This document shows positions 1 through 12,725 of a stretch of DNA of 64,000 nucleotides, piece by piece; the stretch's first letter is position 1, and each line of letters opens with the position of its first letter. Made by a program: the position numbers and the translations under genes. The stretch covers positions 2,195,478-2,259,477 of the forward strand of contig MU008158.1 of the NCBI GenBank assembly GCA_010909165.1, in the 5' to 3' direction. The notes beneath the pieces were generated by a model, which saw nothing but the letters and a program-made list of their open reading frames with translations, searched no databases and had not been told where the DNA came from. The DNA comes from Anthoceros angustus. Its lineage: Eukaryota; Streptophyta; Anthocerotopsida; Anthocerotales; Anthocerotaceae.

Positions 1-95
1 CAAAATAAAGCATGCGGCACAGCAAAAGAGAATAGCTCAAAGAAACGCAGACATCTTCACAAATGGGCTGAAGCATCTTTACAAATGACACTCAC

Positions 96-2932
96 CATCA
101 GCATCAGCTGGAGCAGGGGCTTCCTTTGCCTTTTGGCCAGCAGAAAGTACTATCTCTAAGGGGAGAGGTGCCAAGGACGACCAATGGTCATGTTTGGTGC
201 TCGCAATTTCTGCGTGTACACCTGGTTTACACCCAACCATAAAAAGTCAATTTTATAAATTCTAGGTCTGTGGCAACACAATTGCAAGGTGCAGGATAAG
301 TAATCGAACCAGTATCTCACCATGGTGAGCAGCTAAGCCCCAGTAACGAGCCAGCCAGCAGCGCTTCAATACCACTTCCTCCTGAGCATGCAATGGAGTT
401 TTCTTAAAACATAGTTGCCCTCAAAGAAATTGATAAGGAGGAGAAAATATGGCAAGATTTGGTTTGCATATAACATGTAGGCTTGATCTTTCACAGCACA
501 GCGCTGACCATTTCCTCCTGAGTCAAGATCATCCTATGAGTCATGGTACGCAGAGCTTTTACTTCCACCTCAGCCTCACTGGCTGCTTGTGAGGCAGCCA
601 TGGCCTCGTCCCGAGCAGCCTGAGGAAAAAAACCACTTGAATCAAAGGTATGACCTGTACCACTCCCCTTTATGAAGGGGAGTACTAGTGGCACGCTAGA
701 TCTGAGAGTGTAGGCAAACATCCATCACGTGAAATACCTCAGTTTCTAGCCGAAGAGCAGCAATTTCGTCATCCTTCACATCCTTGGACTGCTCTTTCGC
801 AGCCTTTAGTTCAGCCTGAATAGAGAGAACAAGGTCAAGAAGGAACCACGTTTCACATCAGGGATGCAGGGAAGACCCCGCTGCAAGACTACAATGTCCA
901 CACTAGCTTCCAGCTTGGGTTCCTTAGGTGGGCTACGTCCTAACACTGCCATTCCAGATAAATTCAGGAACACCCTAAAACATGTGTCAGCCTTACCTCC
1001 CGCTGTCGCAAGAAAGCCTCCTTCCTGCAAGAGCCAAAAGAAATGTTACTGCACTTGCTACAAAAGCACACAGACTCTCAAATCTGTTCCATTATGGAAA
1101 AGATTACACGAGGTGGAGTCATGCATATAATTGAGACCAGTTGCTACCTTTAAGAACTAAGCAAACTGAAGACAGCTGAGAAGGCAGCACACACTCATTC
1201 TCCTTCCTCTTTACAGGATCCAGAGAGTCTGTAATGCTCTAGCAATGTTTACGGGTATGTCTCTAAGCTCCTCACAGGGAGCCGTCATTATGTAAAGTAC
1301 AGACCCTCCAACTATGCATTGCCATTCACCTGACATAAGTACAAACTTGAAGACCCAGATTGAAATTGTTAAACCTACCTGCTTAAAAGTCGAGCTTCCA
1401 TTGATAAGCCTTCTCCCATGGACGCAACCTGATAGGATCAATGATTATGGTGAAATACACTTGAATATCCTACATAATCAACAAAAGCAATAGCTTGAAG
1501 CGATTAGATCTCAAACCTGTTTTTCCAGTTCCTTTGTACGGGCTTCAACTTCCAGTGCTCGTTCTTCAGCCAATCGGAGCTGAACAGTCCCACTCATTAC
1601 TCAGAATTGGCTTTAACGCAAGGCACAAAGTACACCACAACAAACGAATCACCATTGGAGCGATATATCACTGTGATGATATCCGAAGAGCGAAGCATAC
1701 CTTCTCTTGCATTATCGCATTTTCTTCCTCCAGTTGGTCAATCTGTGATAAACGATAAACCATGAAAGCTATTCCCTCTAATAAGAGAGGAGAGTCTGGC
1801 ACTAAGACAGAGCATAATTCGTGCAAGGTCTAAGGTCACCCGGTAAGTGGTGAAACTATTAAGGAAGGTGACGGGCCTTCCAACCATGAGTGCCCATACT
1901 CACCTCATCCATCAATGCCGCATTCTCCCGAGACCCTCCGGACTCTGGTTGCTGCCTGAGACTTTGGGTATCCAAAAATCTGCCAATGTCAATTCAAACC
2001 CATGAATACAGTTGGGAACTGAGAGTTCATGTCACAACACTGTGGTTACCGCATAACTGCCTTTGTAACCTCATAGGTATACCACCACTTCTGACAGCCT
2101 GAGTAGCAGAAAACAATATGCACCTTCTACGCACATTCATCTCCCTGTTTCGATTTTCAAGCTGACTAGGACGGACATCAATGTCCCGGTGTCTCAAGTC
2201 AACCACTGGTTCCAACGCCGGTTCTGGTAGCCGTGAATTCAAGGACACTGGTTTCGGCCGAATCAACGATGCCGTTGGACCAGCCAGAGGAGCTGGACGG
2301 ACCACAATAGAAGGTCTGGTAACTGCTGAAGGTCGGATCCTGGATGATTCAGAAAAGCTCCCTCCAAGCTGGAAAATTGGGATCTCAGTACCAGGAAAAA
2401 GACAGACATCGTGAACCACAGGGAAGACAAGAAAACGAATCGGCAGAAGCAGAAATGTCAATCTCCGGCTGATCACACTTGACACACGGAACGCAAAAAG
2501 CCCGAAGTACAGAGAGCAGTCCAGGGGCTCGCAAAACATCAACTTCACACAACGCTGCAAGACCGATCCGCTCAGAGATCCGGGATGCCAAATCCCGAGT
2601 ACGGCCTTCGGTCCGAGACCCGGCACAGGCAGTTTGCTCCAACGCAAGGGACGCGCATCCTATACCTGAGGAGACTCAGATCTTCGACTGCTCCCGTAAC
2701 TGGAGCCGCCGTAGCGGAAGTCGTCGTCTTCGTCGTCATCCTTATGCTGTGCGGACATAGCCTGCGCCTGCGCCAGCCGGGCTGCGGCAGCCTTAGCTGC
2801 ATAATTGCTCCTCCTGCCAGGTCCCACGGCAGAAGACCGCAGCTGCGACGGGTGCGCGGGAGACGAGGCGGCGGAGTTGCTGGCTGTCCTGCTCATCTGC
2901 CTGGAGTAAATCGGACTGCCATTCCGATCCAT
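96..2932 (-). CDS. SCD2: SCD2-like coiled-coil protein, N-terminal part (gene continues past the left edge)
   Basis: Homologue of plant SCD2 (STOMATAL CYTOKINESIS DEFECTIVE 2), a coiled-coil protein that works with SCD1 in clathrin-linked membrane traffic and cytokinesis. Eleven exons fit in phase: 2932-2666, 2368-2124, 1979-1904, 1742-1701, 1579-1517, 1428-1379, 1024-997, 815-738, 619-509, 381-321 and 221-96. The start has the family's basic, serine-rich opening ([12 protein letters not shown], then SPAHPSQLR), the [13 protein letters not shown] block and an acidic KDDDEDDDF run. After a proline-rich part comes a coiled coil ([19 protein letters not shown], then [13 protein letters not shown]). 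The conserved core follows with [36 protein letters not shown] and QKAKEAPAP. Recognition is from remembered family sequence. The C-terminal half lies outside the window, so intactness cannot be judged. Confidence 0.9.
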
Positions 2933-5015
2933 CCCTGCTGCTCCGCTCCCCCTGCTTCCACCTCACAGCGAATGCCGAAACCGATGCCGATACCAATGCC
3001 AAGCACACCTGACCGCGCGCTAAACCCACCCGAAGCAAAAACTCCGCGACCCGATCAAGCTCTCCTGTGAAAACTCCACCACCCCAGTCCCTGCTGCAAT
3101 CGCAATCCACATCCTCAGGCGCGCTTCACACGACTTGCCGAGTGACCTAACACAAGGAGAGAAGGAAATTGGCCTGCCTCATGTCCGCTCTAGCGGCATA
3201 CACACAGATCTTCCGCTGCCCAACTCGCAAGCTGGGAAGAAGACAACATTTCTTCGCGCGTGTTAAACACCACCTCGTCACCGCGTCCCTGCCGTTCGAG
3301 GGCCCGCAGCCCGAAGCCTCCTCCCGCAAACAGCCTTTTCCAAGTACAACATACATACATTCGTACACGCATAAGATGTGAACACAACAAACGCCTATGG
3401 GTAAAGGAAACACGTTTTCAATGGTAAACGCGTAATTATTTATTCCGTTTGTAAATTTTTAATTCTCAGTGGTGTTTGGATTGCATAACATAAAGAAGAA
3501 GAAGGAGAATTTTATTAAAGTCCACTAAGGTCGGATTTCCGTCATGGGATTGAAATATGATAACTACATAGATTGTGGTAAAATAATCTGGACTAATGTA
3601 AAGGTAAAATTTAAACAAAACAAATAATCTTCAATCAATCAACAGTGTCAATGAAATTGCGTGAACGAGGGCCAAACACCATCAATTCATCCCCACGAAA
3701 GAAAGCCACTTGACCTGCAGCACGAGCTTTTCTGAAAGCGGGTAACTTCTCCTAAGGCTAATGGATGATTCTCATTGTGACTTGATCTGCTAAAACAAAG
3801 GGTTCAAATGGAGAACCCTATCAATTGACACTCCAAACAAATACATTGTGCTCCACAAACTGTATATTGGGCGGTAGACTTTGAGGTTGCAAGAGTTGAA
3901 ACTATGTTTCAAGATACGTTAGGGAGCAACCTGACCCCAAACAACAGGTACTTGTGATGCTGATATTGATTTATTGTCGATAGGAAGTTTAAGGCACTCA
4001 AAGATATGCAAAAGAGAGAACTAACTATAGTTGTTTGTTAAAAGAAGTTGTTTTAGAAATTTACTTAGAATAAGATTATTTTTTTACCGGAGTTAGTAGA
4101 TCACTATGTTTGAAGCAATTAAATTGGTCGGGGACAAGCAATAAGGTATTAGAAGATTAGAAGATGCTAAGATGACATTTTTATTTGGAATGACTCTCCC
4201 TCCGGTCGCTCAAGCGTGACGTCAGTGGACCGGCAAGATTGGGAAAGAATCATATGCCCTCTTTTTCCAAAGGGCTGACCTTCTTGATTGAACATATCTA
4301 CAAACCTCCATTCCTGGACACACAGGTGTGTGGTGCAAAGAATGTGCTTGCTCAAAAGAAATTACCTTCGATACTCATTCCGTAAAATTATATTTTGGAT
4401 TCAAATATAAAAGCTGTAAAGTTGTAAGGGGAGTAAACTAGTTAACGGTGGAGAATAACAATGTATTCAATTAGAAGAGGTAAAGATGACAATTAGAAAT
4501 AGTAATTCAAGTTTTCACCGGTACATAAAAAGAGTTTGGCATTTAAGTTTCGTCTTTGTTCGGCATTGTGGAGTTCTAGATATGGAGGAGGACCTCTTAT
4601 TGTGCATGGGAGAGAGCCTGGTGTTGAGGAAAGTTTCATATTGAGAAGATAAAGGTATGATGACTCAAAGAGCAAAGGGCAGTGTAAAGAGTTGGAGCAA
4701 TTATAAAGGACAAGACATTTGGGGGTCTAGTGTTCTATATGTTTTTGAAGTGTGTTGTTGCAGGGCTATAATGAGCTTCTCTTAGAGGCATATAATTAAC
4801 CTTCTCTGGAGGTTTAGACTTGTTGGAAAACTAAGAGTTTTGGTTTGCTTCCAATCTAAAGTTTTTAACGTTGGTCTAATCTTCAAGTTATTGCAGGAGT
4901 TCCTATCTTTATGATTGGTCTCTCCATAAGGAGGTTCGTTTTTTTTAAAAATTATGTTATTTTCTAGGTGTTGGTGTGTTGTTGGTTCTACTTATTATTC
5001 AATCCTCGACAAAGA
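2933..5015. other. Intergenic: SCD2 upstream region passing into AT-rich DNA
   Basis: Bases 2933-3420 are the GC-richer 5' flank of the SCD2-like gene. From about 3430 the sequence becomes strongly AT-rich and stays so to about 7100. I see no convincing exon, transposon protein or RNA gene between 3430 and 5015. The short reading frames here do not resemble any family I know. Confidence 0.5.
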
Positions 5016-7039
5016 ATGAGGATATTCAATGAGACTTTATTCCTCATTATGAGGCAAGTAAAAGTTTTTTGGATGGTCATCTTCATCTTAATTGCTGCAT
5101 TTACATGCATGAATGTCTATATGAGCTCGAGGGTATGGTCCGATCTTTTGGATTTGATTTAAAATTTGTGAACTTCTCATGCCTAAAGTAACTTTGTTTT
5201 GTACAGAGAATCAACTTGTTGGAAAGCTTGACAAAGTCTCCAGGTGAATATGAGTGTAACAATACCTCAAAAACTGATCTTTATCTTGCTCTAGGGGAAA
5301 TAGCACCATTTTTCCGGACTATAGAAGTCCTTGAGAAAGAGAACGAATTTCTTAAACTTGAGGTTCAAATAGCAAAGAAAAAATATGAAGGAGTTATTCA
5401 AAAAATTCCATCACATTTCGTCCATAAGACAACATATCCTTTCCCTCATAAGCTTGTTGGAGATCCAGAAAAGGTACGCGACTTCAAAAACGAGGCCACT
5501 TTTTATTTTGACTCAGTGTCTAGTCTTGTGAAAAGAATTGGCTTGTTATCCTAACTGGATGTCTAACTGTTTTTTGTTAATATCTTGTTTAGGATCTTGA
5601 AGGCAAGAAAATACCAAAAAATCTTCTAGCTATTCCGGTTGGCATCAAGTATAAACAATTTGTGAATACACTTATTGAAAAGGTTAGTACTAGAAAAAGT
5701 GATCTATAATATTTTTATTTTTAGTTAACACTTCCTTTTAAATGAATTTGCTCTCACCTTGTTCATTCATTCTGGATCTTCACGTGTGTCTTTAAATTTT
5801 CTCACTCATCAAATAATTTATAATCCCTTAATATTATAATATATTTTTATTTGTTTTATATATTAATAGTTCCCTGCCGATGAGTTTGCACTTGCGTTGT
5901 TCTTTTATGACTCTTCTCTCAACGATTGGAAAGAATTTCCTTGGATTGACCGAGTTGTATTTAGTAGTCAAGAACATTTTCAATCAAAATGGTATTGTCT
6001 CATATTCTATCTCAACATTATACCTCTTTTACATTTAATGCGTCGTTACTTCATTTATGGATTTAAATATTGATGGCAGGTGGTATGCTAAGAGATTGCT
6101 ACATCCAGATCTGGTTGCATGGTTTGACCATATTTTTTTATGGGATGAAGATATAGATGCAGAAAATTTCAATGCTATGAGGTATGTGCTTTAATATTGA
6201 TTTTGTCATGGAATAAAATCGTTGTTATGTATTTTATATGTACATGGTTTCGGAATGTCGTACAGTTATTTAAAAACCAAACGCATGCATGGATTGGAGA
6301 TATCTCAACCGGCACTCTCACATAATGGAAAAGAACATTATGCAATCACAACATTGGTGAGCGGTAGCTCAGTGCACAGAAGGACGGATTCATGGGAAAA
6401 TGAGTGCAATAAGGGTTTGAATACTCCACCATGTTCTAGGTATGTAGTTATCTTTGTGAATTTGTTATAATGTGTACTTGTTACTACATGTCATTTTATA
6501 TCATTTTATACTAGATATAAATTTTACTTTATTATTGCAGCTTTGTAGAAATCATGTGTCCAGTTTTTACTAAGAAGGCATGGAGATGTACTTGGTACAT
6601 GATTCAGGTATTTGTTGTTTTTTCCCCTTGATTGATTTGAATTTTTATTTTGATAGATTACTAATTGCTTTTTCTTATGTTTCACGTACGTAACAGAATG
6701 ATCTAACTTCCGGTTGGGGCCTAGATTTTAAGTTTCATGCATGTGTAAGTGGGTCCGACAACATAGGCATTATTGACACAGATTATGTTACACATGTGTC
6801 AAGCACATCAATGGGTGGTAATTCTACCGAAAGACAAGAGGTATTTGCAAGAGCATTTTAGATTATTATCCTTGAACTAATTGATGTATTATTTTTTTAA
6901 TCTTTAGTGTAATTAATTGATCGATTTTATGGAACAGGTACAAAAGAGAAGTTTTCATGAGTTGAGCACCTTTTTTGAGCGTTGGAAGAAGGCAGCTCGT
7001 GAAGATGGAGAAAATGGTATTCAGTTCTATGTATTTTAG
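5016..7039 (+). CDS. DUF707 family protein, putative type II membrane protein
   Basis: Complete nine-exon gene: 5016-5132, 5207-5473, 5593-5682, 5870-5991, 6080-6181, 6266-6439, 6541-6607, 6697-6840 and 6938-7039. The total is 1185 nt, or 394 residues, as usual for plant DUF707. An N-terminal signal-anchor (VFWMVIFILIAAFTCM, about residues 18-33) is followed by a stem (ALGEIAPFFRTIEVLEKENE). Then come the DUF707 hallmarks: LLAIPVGIKYKQ, SKWWYAKRLLHPDLV, HIFLWDEDIDAENFNA, GLEISQPALSHNGKEHY, SFVEIMCPVFTKKAWRCTW and DLTSGWGLDF, ending in the ELSTFFERWKKA motif. The biochemical role of DUF707 is not established; some members are labelled as lysine-ketoglutarate reductase trans-splicing related. 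Topology suggests a lumenal catalytic-type domain, which is inference. Coding and intron sequence are far more AT-rich than the neighbouring genes. Confidence 0.92.
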
Positions 7040-7492
7040 CTTTCTATAACGACATTTTAATTTTGAAGGTAAACTTATTTTTGAATTTTTTGGATATCAT
7101 GAATAGATTTTTAGAATTCAAAATTGCCCATGAATCAGCAAATCAGATTGGATTGCTGATTGCAGGTAGCATGAGTCCTCTGGTCCTCATTGCAGGATAG
7201 CATACATCGTAACACATTATTTAGGGTAAAGTATTATACCTTCGCATATTAGGGATAGAGTTCGTCACGAATGGTGATATCAGGAGTTTTGATCTGTGTC
7301 TTTCATCAGTCTGTTTATGAAAGCAGCAGGCAAAAAGTCTCCAAACGGATAGAGGGAACTCACGTGAAGTTTTTTGGTTTTGCGTACGCTGTTTGCATAA
7401 TCCGCGACATGAGTCTTGTGTCTGTTCCACGACGTATGCAAGTGTTTGTACACGCACTCCGCACGATGGCGAGCTTCTAACCACGCGAAGCA
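7040..7492. other. Intergenic, no gene seen
   Basis: This is the downstream flank of the DUF707 gene. Composition returns from AT-rich to balanced near 7250. Open frames on both strands overlap each other and look like none I know. Confidence 0.4.
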
Positions 7493-8355
7493 GGATGAGA
7501 GCTTCTTCCTGAAAGAGTTGGGCTTCTACTTACAGAGGTTTGGAGGTATCGCTCCCGTCCGTTGAAGTCCTCGCGGTTGCGTGACTGTGATACTCTGGAA
7601 AATGTAGCTTTACTTTTGGGCAAGAGCCTCGAGGAACAGGAAGCAAAATCAGGCATTGCAACTCGTTACTCATTGCCGTTTGTGCAAACGCAAAAAGCTG
7701 AGTGCCTGTTCGAATCACTAGTAGTCGAGCCCGGGTACTTTCTGATCAGCCCACGGTGTCCCGGGTTCTGTGCTCTGCTGGTATCGTTCGCAAGAGTATT
7801 TTAGCATTTGGCGTGATAGGGGATTCCTCCTGGCCAGTGGAGGTGGCATGGCAGTTGCCAATGTGAGGGAGGCAAATTCTGATCACCACTAAGCCTCCTG
7901 TTCTAGGTTTATGATGAACCAGATTGACTCTGCACTGCTCGTCTGTAGTCTGCATGCAGTCACTGCAGGCCTTGAAGAAGGTACTTACTCCAGCCTGCTT
8001 GTTGTGAAAGTTCTGTGTCGAAAAATTTCCAGTAAGACTCAAGGTGGTACCTATCTAATGGTACCCATCTACATATGTGTCCAACTGTAGGTACTTATTC
8101 CAGTTTGCTTGTTGTGACAGTTCTGTGTCGAAAACACATTGCCAGTAAGACTTGAATGTGAATGATGTGGACATCGCTGCAGAGTCTGGAGCCGACAAGC
8201 CGCTGCTGGACTGGCGTGGCTCATTGGGTAACGAAGGGATCCTATAGTCGCAGCTGCAAGGCGGAGAAGGCCCAGGCAGAGACTCATCTTGAGCATGTCG
8301 CCAGGCTGGTAGCAATTTTAGTGCCTTTTACGTCCTTAACAGACGAAGATGTGGC
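7493..8355 (+). repeat. Dispersed duplication, copy 1 (matches 13380-14165)
   Basis: Matches 13380-14165 in the same orientation and order. Shared landmarks include CCTGAAAGAGTTGGGCTT near 7508, GGTGGCATGGCAGTTGCCAATGTG near 7846 (shared as shorter runs), AGATTGACTCTGCACTGC near 7921 and the AAGGCCCAGGCAGAGACTC block near 8267. It ends about 20 bases short of the NPF stop codon. An internal stretch with GTACTTACTCCAGCCTGCTTG near 7981 is itself repeated near 8092. A short frame around 8160-8250 is conserved in both copies (DKPLLDWRG here), but I cannot assign it to a protein. Confidence 0.75.
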
Positions 8356-8376
8356 CAAGCCCATAAGCATGACAGA

Positions 8377-10711
8377 TTACAGATGCGAGGTTTGCAGCTG
8401 AACAGAGTGTTCAGACTCGTTGTTGTCGTCTGTGATTGCTGAGTGAACTTTGTAGGTATACCAGCGCGCGTAGGCTAAGAAGAGGACCAGGTCGATGGCA
8501 AGGGTCACACCCACCAGCCAATAGTAATTCGTGAGCCCCCCAGAATGCAAGTCCCCTGCGAGCCACCCGCCCGAATTCTCTGTTTCCCTGTTGACAGCAT
8601 TCACCAAAACGGTGGAAAGAAAGAAGCCCATAGAGAAGGCGGTGAAGAAGAGCGATGTGGCGACGCTCTTGGTGCTCTCAGGCGTCTCCTGGTAGAAGAA
8701 GTTCAACTGGGCAACGCCCACCATGACCTCCACTGTGCCCGCAATGGCGAGCTGCGGAATCAACCAGTACACGGGCATGGGGATCTGCCCAAGCACGATG
8801 TCGAGAAGCTGGACATGCTCCCTCTTGATAGTGCTAACGCGCTTCCTTTCAACCCCGGCAGCCACAACCGAGGCGATGACAGATAGCACCAGCCCCACGC
8901 CTATCCGCTGCAGATGGCTCAGGCCTTGCGGATTTCTGGTGACTTTGCCGGCGGCAGGGATGAGCAGCAATTCGAACAGGGGCGTAGAAAGGAGAGCAGC
9001 GAAGACCATGAACACTGCCACTGAGCCTGCCGGCATCGTCCAGTGGCTACCCACGCTGCGGTCCATACTCAAAGCTTGCTGCACAGAGAAGTTGTAAACC
9101 TGGGACAGCATGGTGTAGATGGGTATGGTGCAGATCCAGATGGGAAGCATCTGTAGGATGGTCTTCAGTTCTTCCACCTGTGTCACGGTACAGAGGTGCC
9201 ATCCGCTGCTTTCATGTGGCTGCTCCTCAGGCACCAGAGCCGCTTTGTCCAGAAATCTACAATATTACCCACAACCTGCAGCGATGAGAAGTACCTCGGA
9301 ATGGATTGTGACATCAAACTGATGAAATTCCAGTGAAAGCTCACCGCAGCCTGTTGGTGTGAGGAAGCTTCTTGATCGTGGAGTGTGTGGCATATTCCGT
9401 CTCTGGCATTTCGTATAACGCACTAGGATCTGCTGGGAGCCGCTTGCTGGCATTTCTGGCTGCAGCAGCAATCACCTTGGCCAACCGCTCGAAAGCACTT
9501 CCCCTTGGTATCGTGCGTCTGGAGTCACACACGGTACAGTACCTCAGCTGACATATCCACCTGTAGTTGAAATCACAATGGTTCCTGGAGTGGAAGGAGT
9601 TGTAAGGATGAGTTCCTGCCTGAGGAAGGGAGCTCCGCAGCAGAAGGTAATGAACGCGAGGAAGTAGAGGCCAGCAACGATGCCATACCCCCAGTCGAAC
9701 CCCACATCAGTCTGCACATAGATCAAAACTGTCACTCCGAATGTGGCACTTGCGTTGAGCGCAGTGTAGTAGCCCGTGAAGAAGGAGGCGCCCTTCTTCT
9801 TCTCCTCCACATCGGTTTCATCAAATTGGTCCTGACCAAGGGAGGTCATGCAGGGCTTCAAGCCCGCCGCTCCAATTGCGGTCAAGTACAACCCTGCGTT
9901 TGCACACTGGTCAAGCTGAGTGTATGCATGCATGTGGTGTCAATTTGCCAGATGTCTCAAGTTACATGTTTCGGGTGATCACAAGAGCGCGTCATCCACA
10001 GCTGGAAATCCCACCTGCATAGCACCAGTTGAGCACGTGCTGGCTTGCCCTGGGGCACACCGGGTTCACCAAGGTTGGCGTGCACGGGGGAGGTTGTAGC
10101 GATGATAGAGTTGCAGAAATGGTGAGAACCAGGGCGCCCTGCAATTCCCCAGCCAGCAAGGAGCCCACAAGATTCAGCAATCCCGATCTTGAGCTCTCGG
10201 GACCTGCTTGCCAATAGAACGGTTTAACTGCGAAATTGATCAGTCGAGTGACTTACCGCAACAGCAATCAGGCCTGTGGCCACGATGGTCCAAAGCTGAC
10301 CCAGGTAAGCATCAGCCAAGATCCCCCAGACGAGGGGCACAAGGTAAGCGGTTCCGAGGAAATAGGCAACCTGATTGACAGCTTCCGATGCACCCAAATG
10401 CAGAATCTCATACAAATACGTGACCAGATTTGCACCCACAGTAAACACCACTAAATCTTCGCCCATCGCCAAAACTGTCCAGACAGTCCACAATCCTCAC
10501 TGTCAATTAAACCCCATCCCAAGGCCACCGCCATGGCCAAGACAGCGGACACCATCCAAGGCACACCGCCAAGACTGCGCACCCAGACACATAGCCCGAA
10601 ATCGTTGGCAGTATCATAAATAAGACGAGTTACCGTAAACGAATACAGTAGCCCTCCATCCTCCCGTCTTGCGTCGGATAGCTGGTCTCCCTCGGAGATC
10701 GACAGAACCAT
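8377..10711 (-). CDS. NPF (NRT1/PTR) proton-coupled transporter
   Basis: Member of the NRT1/PTR family of plasma-membrane or tonoplast symporters for nitrate, peptides or hormones, with 12 transmembrane segments. Exons: 10711-10567, 10495-10257, 10138-10015, 9893-9620, 9518-9345 and 9256-8377, giving 611 residues, normal for the family. Motifs include ANLVTYLYEILHLG, NQVAYFLGTAYLVPLVWG, ILADAYLGQLWTI, AIGAAGLKPCMTSLGQDQFDE, the FCCGAPFL/IPRGSAFERLAKV join, FLDKAALVPEE, WHLCTVTQVEELKTILQML and LIPQLAIAGTVEVMVGVAQL with a PESTKSVATSL end. Where many NPFs have ExxER in the first helix, this one has AMGEDLVVF, so proton coupling may differ. Exon 4 needs a GC donor (AG|GCAGGAA) to keep the family sequence. 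Exon 1 and its 71-nt intron are the least certain part. Substrate cannot be read from sequence. Confidence 0.9.
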
Positions 10712-11540
10712 CACCCACAATATCCCCGGGGCCCGATACCTGCAAGATAGACTCAGATAATTTGAACTTGCATACAAAATCTGATCTGTCAAGAAAATTC
10801 GCTCACCATCTCCAGAACAAAGCTATTAGATATGCACGCCTTCGCGCTTCAGATCACAAGGTTCCACAACACACAAGGAATTTGAGGAAGAATTTTCTCC
10901 TCACGAGAGGAGAAGAAGCTTAAGGAATCCTTGTGTACCTGGACAAGAGAAGAGGAACACTCTCTATCGGTTTCTCGAACACAGAAGGTGGAATTGTTCA
11001 CTACATCTCTCGAGAACAGAGTGGAATTGCTCACTACATCTCTAGGTGATAGGTGTCCAGCTGTCTGTTCCGAGGACTTAGGAAAGCCTACAGAATATGA
11101 AAGAGTCATATGTGTGTTCCGACAGGAGCTTTCATGTGCTGCCCGTCGCGGATGCATTGCATACTCGTTGGCTCTGGGGGCACATGGGCATGACATGATC
11201 GGGCTTCATGTGCCTGGCCGTGGCGGATGCATTGCATCCCCGTGGGCTCGGGGGGCGCATGTTGCGTCTGAGATTGAGACGCATCACAAGATTGAGAAGC
11301 GAAGCATGAGATTGTAAGAAGAATTATTTTATTGAAGTTCGGTAAGGATAGAATTTCAGTCGTAGAACTGATACAATGAAGATCAACCGCTATTCGGAGA
11401 CTGCCTAAAGACTAGTGGTGTGAAGCAAAATCAAACTGGTATTATGGCATGTTGGAAAGTTGAGTACACTTTACTCTCGATTCTCACATTTGTTTCAAGC
11501 AAACTCCAGTGAAAATAGGATCAGGAAAAGGGAAGAAACC
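10712..11540. other. NPF upstream region with unassigned internal duplications
   Basis: No gene recognised. Two short direct duplications are visible. One is around 10990-11045, where an 'AGAACAGAGTGGAATTG'-like segment follows a related 'ACAGAAGGTGGAATTG', each ahead of CACTACATCTCT. The other is around 11150 and 11220, where GCGGATGCATTGCAT occurs twice. They may be part of an old mobile element, but no terminal repeat or protein was found. Confidence 0.35.
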
Positions 11541-11858
11541 TCAGAGTAAAGATCGAGCTACTTTGAATAAGTTGACTAAAGTATTTCTTATATCCTTATA
11601 GGTGGGGTAGAGGAATACAAAGTGTTCCTCAGTCTCAACGTCCCCGATGCATAACTTGCATGTTCTGATATCCTTAGGTGGTGGATGTAGCCATCTATTT
11701 GTCTCAATTCTGAGCCGGTGCGACCCCACATGAAGACGACCCGTAATCATCCTAAGCTTGAAAGACACACGGGTGCGAAGATGGAGAGAGAATATTGGTT
11801 TCTCAAAGTTGGAAAGGATATAGAGAAGTCGTTTGCAAGTCTCGAACTTAATGCGCAA
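11541..11858 (-). mobile_element. LINE (non-LTR retrotransposon) relic, reverse-transcriptase C-terminal zinc region
   Basis: The minus strand reads RMITGRLHVGSHRLRIETN, then CKLCIGDVETEEHFVFLYP and YKDIRN. This is the C-terminal region typical of plant LINE-type ORF2 proteins: a run ending in RLxxxxHxLxIExxRW, then a CxxC...EEHF zinc-binding motif and a CPxYxxIR-like tail. No polymerase core is visible upstream and the frame ends abruptly, so this is a 5'-truncated, dead copy. Confidence 0.72.
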
Positions 11859-12725
11859 GAGAGAGACTGGAAATCAAGGCCAATGGACCTATTCGAGGGA
11901 GGGGACTGGAAGAGAGGTGGGCCAAAAGGCTTTCGAAGCAAAAATCAAACTTTTTAATTTACACATAGGCGAGTACATCTTATTGTAGTGTGTAATTAGG
12001 TACTAGCACTAGTGTCTAATTGCTAGAATAGCAGCCTGCCTAGATGCACGGTCGGGTCCGACTGTCGGCTGGTGCGCGCGTGAACTATTTCTACTGGTTT
12101 TTGTACCATAATGATCCAACTTTATTGAATAGTTCTTTGAAGCTTACAATTGAATTAATTTCTTGCCAACGGAGGTGTCTTTCACATCACCGTGTCTTAT
12201 TAGGTCAAGCCTAGCACTCTTGTTGGAATCTTCTCACCCTGTGATAAACAGCAGTTGTCCGTTTACTTAGTTTAGGTGCGTAGCTTTGCTTAGCGGGAAA
12301 GTTGGTGGAAATGTTACCGGGCAAGTGCCGAGTGCAAGGGCTCCATCAGCGGCAGCGAGACTCTTAGGGATTATCCATTTCATCGAATCAACAATTATAC
12401 TTCTAGCCGCATGCTCTTCCTTGTGGAGAGATCCAAACCCCACCTCGAGCTGCCAGGGAGCTTGCTTGGTAGTATTCTCATTCCTTTCCATCCCGTGTTT
12501 TACTTGTGTTGAGCTGTTGGGTATCTATGGTGGATTAGGTGAGTCAAAGCTTTTTGCTGTGTGGCGCGTGTCGTCTACCTCTGTGTACTTTTAGCTGCAA
12601 GACAGTCCGGGTGTGGTGTTTTATTGAAGGCTGCGCTTGTATCATCTTTTTTCCCTTCTGGTGGCCGTAGACTTGTGAAATTTTCAACGCTTAGCTGCCA
12701 GAGCCTGCTGGCGTATTTGCTCAAA
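11859..12725. other. Intergenic, no gene recognised
   Basis: A plus-strand frame of about 100 codons (12286-12594) is open but resembles nothing I know and overlaps an open frame on the other strand. I do not call it a gene. Confidence 0.35.
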
